The notes under the pieces were generated by a model that did not search any database, was not told the DNA's origin, and was given only the letters and a program-made list of their open reading frames with translations. The position numbers and the translations under genes are program-made. DNA of 10,298 nucleotides from Clostridia bacterium. GTDB taxonomy: Bacteria > Bacillota > Clostridia > Oscillospirales > CAG-272. Positions 4,729 through 10,298 of this stretch are shown here, piece after piece. The stretch covers positions 1 to 10,298 of the forward strand of contig JAFQNM010000108.1 of NCBI GenBank assembly GCA_017395885.1. The letters run 5' to 3'. Each line of letters starts with the position of its first letter. Within the stretch, counting starts at the first letter, position 1.

Positions 4729-6969
4729 ATGAAAGCTGTGATTTTACGGCCTCTGGCGATTTTTACGGTCACGTTTTTCGTTTCACTATGTTTCCTTTTC
4801 ACCGCAGCCCCGGCCTTAAGGCTTTTGGCTGCGGTGATTTTTTCTTCTCTTTTCGTTACCGGCTTTGCTCTGCGCCTTTCGCTGCCCATTTTTCGTGAGC
4901 GCACGATGAAAAGCGCCGCCGCCACTGCCGTTTGCTGGCTTCTTGCAGGAACGGCGCTGGCATCTCTTATCTCCGTTGCTACCTTTGACAAGGGCCTCTC
5001 CAAATACGATGCCCTTGTGGGGCAGACCGTGACCGTTGAGGGTACGGTTACCGAGGTCTCGTGGGATGCAGGCTACAGCGGCTCCTACGTTGTACGTGCA
5101 ACAATGATCGAGGGAAGCGAGCTTTCAGATTTTCTCTTTTTGCTCGATACTCAGGGAGGGCTATGCGAAAACGACACTATAAAAGCTGAGGTATCCTTCT
5201 CAGATATCGAATCGAGCCCTGAGTTTGATGCTCACACCTACTATCTCTCCAAAAAAATATTTTTGAAGGGCGAGGCAGAAAGCGTTGCCGTTACGGGAGA
5301 AGCAGGCTTTTCCCTTACATACGGAGCCAAAAGGCTGAACAGCTCCCTCTCACGCATATTAACCAAATCCCTCTCTGAGGAGGAGGGTGGGTTTGCCGCA
5401 ACGCTCCTGCTTGGCAATAAATCAAACCTCTCTCCCACCGTTAAGCGTGATTTTTCACGGCTTGGCATTTCTCATATCCTGGCCATTTCAGGTATGCACA
5501 TAACGATTCTCTGCACGATGGTATCAAGGCTCTTCTCTGTTTTCGGCAAAAAGGCCGGCCAGGCTGCGTGCGCCTGCACCGTTATCTTTTATATGCTGAT
5601 CACCGGCTTTTCATCCTCCGTTACAAGATCAGGCCTGATGCTGCTTCTTATGATGCTTGCCTCCTTTGCCCAAAGGCAGTCAGACAGGTTCACTAACCTG
5701 GGTCTTGCAGCCTTTATTATCTGTATTATTGATCCGTTCAGCTGTGCCGACGTTGGCCTGCAGCTCTCATTTGCTTCTGTTTTTGCTATCCTTCTCTATT
5801 CCGAGGGGCGCAACAATTCTATTACCAATCGAAGCCTCTTTGTTCTCCCTCCCATTCTCCAAAAGACAGCTACAGCGCTTGTTGACGGTATAAAGATCAC
5901 TGTTATCGTCGTTTTGTTTATGCTGCCTCTGGAGTGGCTTTATTTTGGACGTATATCTGTTATCTCCCCATTAACAAGCTCTTTCTTTTCACTGCTTTGC
6001 ACCCTGCTTTTGTGGATGCTGCCTGTGCTTATCGTTCTTTCTCCGGCCCCCACCTTTCTTTTTGCGGCCGCATCCCTTATCAAGCCCCTTATTACCTTCA
6101 TCTCCTCTCTTTCTAATGATATTTCTCAGCTGAGAGGTATCAACATTTCAATTGATTACCCGTTTTCTCCCTATTTCTGTGCTGCTGTATTTATTTGCAT
6201 CTGCGGCTACTGTGTTTCCAAAAAGAAGCCACGCTTGATCTTTGCAGGTCTCTGCACCGTGCTGATAGCAGCATTTGCGATCTGCTCTGTCATCTACACC
6301 CAGCCCCTCAGGGAGACTGCCCCCATTACTATGCTTGAGCACAACAAAAGCGACGGCCTTTGCATCGCCTCCGACTCAAGGATCTTGTTAGTTGATATGG
6401 GCAACGGCTACTCCGGCATCTACAAAAAGGGAGCTAATGCCGCCCGAAACTACGGAGCAACTGAGATCGAAGCGATACTTCTCACCCACATCCACAGCTC
6501 TCATGCTCAAACGCTTTCCTCATTCTTCGGCTCAAATATGGTGCGAACGCTTATTCTTCCAAAGGAGGAGAGCTCTGCCTTTGACTCACTTGAAAAGCTC
6601 TGCCGCGAGAACCGTGTTCAGCTTATCACCTACGAGAAATCGGATACTATTGAATTTGAGAACGTGCTTCTCCGTGTGTCTCCAAGCGGTTACATAAAGC
6701 GGTCAAAGCAGCCGATCATACGTATAGACGTGGTAGCACACGACTCTTCCTTCACCTACGTGGGAGGCGCCTACCTTGAGTGCTTCCCCGGCACAGAGCT
6801 CCTTGCCGACCACGTTTGGTTTGGCACCCACGGCCCTCTCTACAAGGCTGAGTTCACTCCCCTCATCTCTGAAAACGCCACCGTTTATGCCTCAGATGCC
6901 GCCACCCAATATCTGCCCGAGGACTTTTATACCGATCCCTTAAAATCCCTCGTTCTGGACGGAAAATAA
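4729..6969 (+). CDS. ComEC/Rec2-like DNA-uptake channel with a degenerate metallo-beta-lactamase domain
   Basis: 746 residues, typical ComEC size. ComEC forms the inner-membrane channel that brings single-stranded DNA into naturally competent cells. Order: N-terminal helices (about 7-84); a soluble OB-like domain (about 95-190, VTVEGTVTEV...); the Competence domain with its hallmark GISHILAISGMHITIL (246-261) and many helices up to about 522; then a C-terminal metallo-beta-lactamase-like domain (about 533-746). In that domain the expected DVGQGD segment reads MLEHNKSDG (535-543), the HxHxDH motif reads HIHSSH (587-592, Asp replaced by Ser), and the later HHG reads THG (700-702). Nuclease activity of this domain is therefore doubtful. 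There is no clear Shine-Dalgarno; the ATG is 7 bases after nrdR and may rely on translational coupling. Channel function remains plausible by family, but no other competence gene is in view. Confidence 0.88.
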   Translation: MKAVILRPLAIFTVTFFVSLCFLFTAAPALRLLAAVIFSSLFVTGFALRLSLPIFRERTMKSAAATAVCWLLAGTALASLISVATFDKGLSKYDALVGQTVTVEGTVTEVSWDAGYSGSYVVRATMIEGSELSDFLFLLDTQGGLCENDTIKAEVSFSDIESSPEFDAHTYYLSKKIFLKGEAESVAVTGEAGFSLTYGAKRLNSSLSRILTKSLSEEEGGFAATLLLGNKSNLSPTVKRDFSRLGISHILAISGMHITILCTMVSRLFSVFGKKAGQAACACTVIFYMLITGFSSSVTRSGLMLLLMMLASFAQRQSDRFTNLGLAAFIICIIDPFSCADVGLQLSFASVFAILLYSEGRNNSITNRSLFVLPPILQKTATALVDGIKITVIVVLFMLPLEWLYFGRISVISPLTSSFFSLLCTLLLWMLPVLIVLSPAPTFLFAAASLIKPLITFISSLSNDISQLRGINISIDYPFSPYFCAAVFICICGYCVSKKKPRLIFAGLCTVLIAAFAICSVIYTQPLRETAPITMLEHNKSDGLCIASDSRILLVDMGNGYSGIYKKGANAARNYGATEIEAILLTHIHSSHAQTLSSFFGSNMVRTLILPKEESSAFDSLEKLCRENRVQLITYEKSDTIEFENVLLRVSPSGYIKRSKQPIIRIDVVAHDSSFTYVGGAYLECFPGTELLADHVWFGTHGPLYKAEFTPLISENATVYASDAATQYLPEDFYTDPLKSLVLDGK

Positions 6970-6975
6970 TTATAT

Positions 6976-7004
6976 TTGTATTGTATTCGGGGAAAATTTA
7001 TAGT
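6976..7004 (+). promoter_or_regulatory. Probable promoter for the Lrp-aminotransferase pair
   Basis: TTGTAT (6976-6981) and TATAGT (6999-7004) are 17 bases apart. A second reading shifted by 5 (TTGTAT 6981-6986, TAAAAT 7004-7009) also has a 17-base spacer. Both lie in the AT-rich 66-base gap after the ComEC-like gene, where no terminator is visible, so readthrough from upstream is also possible. Confidence 0.55.
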
Positions 7005-7035
7005 AAAATACCTTATATTATTCAAGGAGGTCACT

Positions 7036-7515
7036 ATGGAACCTATACTTAAGCTCCTTTCTGAAAACTGCCTTTATTCTACCAAGGATATGGCCGCTAT
7101 GCTGGATATGACTGAGGAGGAGATCGAGGAAAAGATCTCGGCCTATAAAAATGACGGCATTCTCCTCGGCTGTCAGGCCATTATTGATTACGATAAAACT
7201 GATGTTAACCACATCACCGCCTTCATCGAGCTGAAGGTGAACCCTCAGCCCGACCGAGGATTTGACAGAATTGCCGAAAACATCTACCGCTACCCCGAGG
7301 TTATGAGCCTTTATCTTATGTCCTCCTCCGGCTACGACCTTCTCGTTACCGTTGAGGGCGCAACCATGAAGGAGATCGCCTATTTTGTAGCCAGAAAACT
7401 TGCCCCCATTGAGGGCGTTGTTTCCACGTCTACCCACTTCGTTCTCAAGAAATATAAGTCCAAGGGAATTATTCATTCAAGCCACACGGTTGACGAAAGA
7501 GAGAACTGCAACTGA
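7036..7515 (+). CDS. Lrp/AsnC-family transcriptional regulator
   Basis: 159 residues, normal for the family. Lrp/AsnC proteins are amino-acid-responsive DNA-binding regulators that form dimers and octamers. Residues 1-45 form the N-terminal winged helix-turn-helix (YSTKDMAAMLDMTEEEIEEK..., NDGILLG). Residues about 58-138 form the ligand-sensing RAM domain, including SGYDLLVTVEG (98-108). An AAGGAGG at 7024-7030 lies 5 bases before the ATG and fixes this start; an earlier in-frame ATG at 6976 falls inside the promoter and is rejected. Its stop codon overlaps the start of the aminotransferase (TGATG), so the two are translationally coupled. The pairing matches Bacillus AlaR (YugG) with AlaT (YugH), where the regulator acts on its own operon; alanine as effector here is inference. 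Confidence 0.92.
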   Translation: MEPILKLLSENCLYSTKDMAAMLDMTEEEIEEKISAYKNDGILLGCQAIIDYDKTDVNHITAFIELKVNPQPDRGFDRIAENIYRYPEVMSLYLMSSSGYDLLVTVEGATMKEIAYFVARKLAPIEGVVSTSTHFVLKKYKSKGIIHSSHTVDERENCN

Positions 7516-8684
7516 TGTTTAACTGCCAAAATGCACTTTCCGAAAAGGCAAGAAGCCTGAAGCCCTCCGGCATTCGAAAGTTTTTTGATATGCTGACAGG
7601 CAGAGAGGGCGTTATCTCGCTCACCGTCGGTCAGCCCGATTTTGCCACGCCCTGGCACATCCGCGATGCAGGAATAGACAGCATTGCCGACGGACACACC
7701 TTCTATACCTCAAACAGAGGCACTCCTGAGCTGAGGCGGGAGATCTCTGATTATATGAGCCGCCGCTTTGGCCTCTCATATTGCCCCGAAGAAGAGGTCC
7801 TCGTTACAGTGGGAGCAAGCGAGGCTATAGATCTTGCTATTCGTGCTCTTATAGACGAGGACGATGAGGTCATCATCCCCGTGCCCTCCTTCGTTTGCTA
7901 TTCGCCACTGGTTGAAATGTGCAAGGGTCGGGTAATTCTTTGCGAAACTACACCTGAGGATGGCTTTAAGCTGACGCCTGAGAAGCTTAAAGCCGTAATC
8001 AGCGAAAAAACAAAGCTGATAATTCTGCCTTACCCTTCAAACCCTACAGGCGCAATTCTTGAAAGAGATGAGCTTTCTGCCCTTTGCGAGGTCATAAGCT
8101 CCACCAACGCCGTTGTTCTCTCCGATGAGATATATGCAGAGCTGACCTACGGCAAGGCTCACACCTCCATCGCCACTCTCCCCGGTATGAAGGAGAGAAC
8201 TATAGTTATTAACGGCTTTTCCAAGGCCTATGCTATGACAGGCTGGAGGCTTGGCTTCTCCTGTGCGCCTGAAGAGCTGACGGAGGCAATGTTCAAGATC
8301 CACCAGTATGCCATAATGTGCGCTCCCACCGTGAGCCAGTATGCGGCAACGGAGGCTCTCAGAAACGGCGACTCTGACATTGAAATGATGAAGGAGGAGT
8401 ATGACCGCCGCCGAAAGTTTCTCACACGTGCCCTTTCAGATATCGGCTTACCCTGCCGCACCCCTGAGGGAGCCTTCTACGTGTTTATGAAGCTCTCAGA
8501 CTACGGCCTTTCTTCTGAGGAATTCTGCGAGAGGCTGCTGGAGGAATATAACGTGGCTATCGTTCCCGGCACCGCCTTTGGCGATTGCGGCGAGGGCTAC
8601 GCCCGCCTCTCCTACGCCTACTCCCTCGACCATCTCAAGGAAGCAGTTAAGCGTATAGAAAAGTTTGTGAGATCCCTCTCTTGA
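7515..8684 (+). CDS. Class I/II PLP-dependent aminotransferase, AlaT/aspartate aminotransferase-like
   Basis: 389 residues, full length for the fold-type I family. It transfers amino groups between an amino acid and a 2-keto acid in the cytoplasm using pyridoxal phosphate. Visible landmarks: VGQPDFATP (38-46), the phosphate-cradle GASEA (100-104), SNPTGA with N176, SDEIYAE with D204 and Y207, the cofactor lysine K237 in NGFSKAYAMTGWRLGF (233-248), and the substrate-carboxylate arginine region YARLSYA (R364). The ATG overlaps the last base of the regulator's stop codon. Neighbour and sequence type suggest alanine-pyruvate transamination as for Bacillus AlaT, but aspartate or aromatic substrates cannot be excluded from sequence. 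No missing residues or frameshift seen. Confidence 0.92.
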   Translation: MFNCQNALSEKARSLKPSGIRKFFDMLTGREGVISLTVGQPDFATPWHIRDAGIDSIADGHTFYTSNRGTPELRREISDYMSRRFGLSYCPEEEVLVTVGASEAIDLAIRALIDEDDEVIIPVPSFVCYSPLVEMCKGRVILCETTPEDGFKLTPEKLKAVISEKTKLIILPYPSNPTGAILERDELSALCEVISSTNAVVLSDEIYAELTYGKAHTSIATLPGMKERTIVINGFSKAYAMTGWRLGFSCAPEELTEAMFKIHQYAIMCAPTVSQYAATEALRNGDSDIEMMKEEYDRRRKFLTRALSDIGLPCRTPEGAFYVFMKLSDYGLSSEEFCERLLEEYNVAIVPGTAFGDCGEGYARLSYAYSLDHLKEAVKRIEKFVRSLS

Positions 8685-8692
8685 AAATAATT

Positions 8693-8710
8693 CGCCCTCT
8701 GCAGAGGGCG
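8693..8710. repeat. Perfect 18-bp palindrome after the aminotransferase gene
   Basis: CGCCCTCT-GC-AGAGGGCG is fully self-complementary and starts 8 bases after the stop codon. No T run follows, so it is not a standard terminator; it begins the hairpin-rich repeat block that fills 8685-8887. Confidence 0.65.
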
Positions 8711-8735
8711 CCAAAGGGCTCCGCCCCTTGACCTG

Positions 8736-8755
8736 CCGCCTTTTGAAAAAGGCGG
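8736..8755. repeat. Intergenic hairpin (CCGCCTTTT / AAAAGGCGG)
   Basis: A perfect 9-bp stem with a 2-base GA loop. It has the same architecture as the hairpin at 1812-1831 and is followed, like it, by a GAAAA-CTT segment. Confidence 0.6.
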
Positions 8756-8770
8756 GCGAAAACTTTAATA

Positions 8771-8886
8771 CTTTGGTTTGTCACTCCTTTGAACAAAGGC
8801 CCCGTGAGGGGCTTTTGTTGGTTTAAAGTTTTTTGCGGAGCTTTTTTCAAAAAAGCGACTTTCCATCTCTCCCCGACAAACCAAAG
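8771..8886. repeat. 116-bp segment bounded by 12-bp perfect inverted repeats
   Basis: CTTTGGTTTGTC (8771-8782) and its exact complement GACAAACCAAAG (8875-8886) bracket a segment holding four smaller features: CCTTTG/CAAAGG (8786-8799), GCCCC/GGGGC (8799-8812), the dispersed repeat (8799-8825) and GCTTTTTT/AAAAAAGC (8840-8856). There is no coding content. It could be a non-autonomous mobile element or a structured intergenic repeat. Confidence 0.5.
8799..8825. repeat. Dispersed intergenic repeat, copy 2
   Basis: Matches 1869-1895 at 25 of 27 positions in the same orientation. The GCCCC-GTGA-GGGGC-TTTT part (8799-8816) could also act as a weak terminator for the plus-strand aminotransferase transcript. 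Confidence 0.75.
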
Positions 8887-8887
8887 C

Positions 8888-8915
8888 AAAAAGGACACCT
8901 TTCGGTGTCCTTTTT
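8888..8915. terminator. Bidirectional intrinsic terminator between convergent genes
   Basis: GGACACC/GGTGTCC (stem 8893-8899 with 8904-8910, loop TTTC) is flanked by AAAAA on the left and TTTTT on the right, so it works in both directions. It lies 21 bases beyond the stop of rplQ and would end the leftward rpoA-rplQ transcript, as well as anything arriving from the aminotransferase side. Confidence 0.92.
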
Positions 8916-8936
8916 AATTAAGCTTTATAATCTGAA

Positions 8937-9299
8937 TTACTCAGCAGCCTCTGTCTCGTCGATGAGCTTGATGAGAGCCATCTCAGCAGCATCACCACGG
9001 CGGGGTCCCAGCTTATAGATCTGAGTATAACCACCGTTTCTGTTAGCGTACTTAGGTGCTACCTGGTCGAAGAGCTTCTTTACTGCATCTTCCTTTGTGA
9101 TATATGCGAGTGCTGCACGGCGAGAAGCAAGTGTGTTCTTCTTGCCGAGAGTAATCATCTTTTCAGCCATGGCACGTACTTCCTTAGCTCTTGTGAGTGT
9201 GGTCTCGATGGAGCCGTTCTCAATGAGATAAGTTACCATACCGCGAAGCATAGCATTTCTATGCGCGGTCTTTCTGCCAAGCTTTCTGGTTCCGGGCAT
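8937..9299 (-). CDS. rplQ: Ribosomal protein L17 (bL17)
   Basis: 120 residues, normal length for bL17 in Firmicutes. It is a component of the large ribosomal subunit. The conserved N-terminal part is clear: [16 protein letters not shown] (6-21), then a helix and [25 protein letters not shown] (30-54); [27 protein letters not shown] closes the fold. AAGGAGGA at 9307-9314 precedes the ATG at 9299. It lies downstream of rpoA, the standard order at the end of the ribosomal protein operon in many bacteria, and just before the terminator at 8888-8915. Confidence 0.98.
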   Translation of the reverse strand: MPGTRKLGRKTAHRNAMLRGMVTYLIENGSIETTLTRAKEVRAMAEKMITLGKKNTLASRRAALAYITKEDAVKKLFDQVAPKYANRNGGYTQIYKLGPRRGDAAEMALIKLIDETEAAE

Positions 9300-9359
9300 T
9301 GTTTTGTCCTCCTTTTCGCAATACTTTTTTTATGCGATCCTTTCGGACCTCTCAAAGTC

Positions 9360-10298
9360 TTACTCGTCTTCCTTCTTCAGCTCGAGGCCGAGAGAATGAA
9401 GCTTTGCGATAACTTCTTCAAGCGACTTCTTTCCGAGGTTTCTGACTCTGATCATCTCTTCCTCGGTGCGGTTGACAAGGTCTTCAACCGTATCGATGCC
9501 CGCACGCTTCAGACAGTTGAAGCTACGAACGGACATGTCAAGCTCCTCAATGGTCATCTCAAGTACCTTCTCTTTTACAGTCGCAACGCTTTCTACCATG
9601 ATTTCTGCGTTCTTTGCCTCGTCCGAGAGATCTACGAACAAGTTGAGATGTTCGTTGAGTATCTTGGCGCCATATGAAATCGCTTCCTTTGCTGAGCTGG
9701 TGCCGTCTGTCAGTACCTCGATCGTAAGCTTATCGAAGTCTGTGATGTTGCCGACACGGGTATTCTCAACGCTATAATTTACATTGTACACCGGAGTGTA
9801 GATCGAATCGGTAAAGATCGTACCGATGGGAGCTGACATACCCTGATTCTCATCAGCGTACAGCTCCTTGTTTCTCTGCTGAGAAACGTAGCCGCGGCCC
9901 TTAGCAAAGTTCAGCTCCATGTGGAAGCGCACGTTCTCTCCCAGTGTTGCGATCACGTGATCAGGGTTGAGGATCTCTATATCAGCATCCTGCTTGATGT
10001 CACCGGCGGTAACTACGCAGGGTCCTGTTACGTCGATCATTGTGCTCTTTACGTTTACAGAGTGGAGCTTTGCGGTAATGCCTTTAACATTAAGAACGAT
10101 CTCTGTTACGTCCTCCTTCACACCGTCCATGGTGGAGATCTCATGAAGAACACCGTCGATCTTAATGGAAGTTACTGCATACCCGGGCAGTGAGCTCATA
10201 AGCACACGGCGCAGGGAGTTTCCGAGAGTTATGCCGTAGCCTCTCTCAATAGGCTCTACTACGAACGTGGCCTTATCGCCACCTTCGCTCAAGTCCAA
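9360..10298 (-). CDS. rpoA: RNA polymerase alpha subunit, N-terminal start missing
   Basis: 312 residues are visible, with the true start beyond the right edge; the first codon here, TTG, reads as an internal Leu (LDLSEGGDK...), since family members carry roughly 10-14 more residues ahead of [11 protein letters not shown]. Alpha dimerises to nucleate RNA polymerase assembly, and its C-terminal domain contacts UP-element DNA and activators. The N-terminal domain spans residues 1 to about 228 ([22 protein letters not shown] at 18-39; [12 protein letters not shown] at 44-55). A linker follows, then the C-terminal domain at about 246-306 with two helix-hairpin-helix segments ([20 protein letters not shown] and [13 protein letters not shown]). 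It is followed after 60 bases by rplQ, clearly the same transcript. No unusual residues noted. Confidence 0.98.
   Translation of the reverse strand: MDLSEGGDKATFVVEPIERGYGITLGNSLRRVLMSSLPGYAVTSIKIDGVLHEISTMDGVKEDVTEIVLNVKGITAKLHSVNVKSTMIDVTGPCVVTAGDIKQDADIEILNPDHVIATLGENVRFHMELNFAKGRGYVSQQRNKELYADENQGMSAPIGTIFTDSIYTPVYNVNYSVENTRVGNITDFDKLTIEVLTDGTSSAKEAISYGAKILNEHLNLFVDLSDEAKNAEIMVESVATVKEKVLEMTIEELDMSVRSFNCLKRAGIDTVEDLVNRTEEEMIRVRNLGKKSLEEVIAKLHSLGLELKKEDE

Noticed and set aside
4320..5003. 227-residue minus-strand open frame
   Set aside because: It is antisense to nrdR and the start of the ComEC-like gene, with composition typical of a shadow frame.
6976..7035. Earlier ATG for the Lrp-type regulator
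   Set aside because: It overlaps the probable promoter; the AAGGAGG at 7024-7030 points to 7036, and the resulting length matches the family.
10296..10298. TTG at the right edge as the rpoA start
   Set aside because: Family members carry additional residues before this point, so it is an internal leucine codon of a gene cut by the window edge.

Overview
The window looks like a chromosomal segment of a low-to-mid GC Firmicute, most likely a gut-type Clostridia (Oscillospiraceae/Ruminococcaceae-like). The basis is the gene families (NrdR, ComEC, an alaR/alaT-like pair, rpoA-rplQ order), strong AGGAGG-type ribosome binding sites, sigma-A-type promoters with 17-bp spacers, and GC-rich hairpin repeats between genes. 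The exact genus cannot be told from the sequence alone. No mobile element, CRISPR array, tRNA or rRNA was seen.

Layout. (1) 1-207, minus: 5' end of an exported, probably lipoprotein gene that runs off the left edge, behind a perfect-consensus promoter. (2) 451-1743, plus: a lone ABC-transporter-type solute-binding lipoprotein of the LivJ/branched-chain amino acid class. Its two halves are in reversed order: signal peptide, then the second half of the fold, then the first half. This reads as a natural circular permutation and is the main discovery of the window. A strong terminator follows. (3) 1774-1990: gene-free, hairpin-rich intergenic repeat block. (4) 1991-2461, minus: small two-helix membrane protein of unknown function with its own good promoter. 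(5) 2663-6969, plus: a tight three-gene run of an acetolactate-synthase-like TPP enzyme, nrdR, and a ComEC-like DNA-uptake channel whose metallo-beta-lactamase domain has lost key residues. (6) 7036-8684, plus: an Lrp/AsnC regulator overlapping a class I aminotransferase by one base, resembling the Bacillus alaR-alaT pair. (7) 8685-8936: second hairpin-rich repeat block, sharing a 27-bp motif with block 3. (8) 8937-10298, minus: rplQ and rpoA (start of rpoA beyond the right edge), converging on the plus-strand genes at a bidirectional terminator.

How they may work together. Several genes point to amino-acid metabolism: a LivJ-type binding protein, an acetolactate-synthase-like enzyme, an Lrp regulator and an aminotransferase. 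They sit in separate transcription units, so a shared pathway is inference. The promoter ahead of the acetolactate-synthase-like gene carries sequences resembling a pair of NrdR boxes about three helical turns apart. If real, NrdR would control the unit that encodes it.
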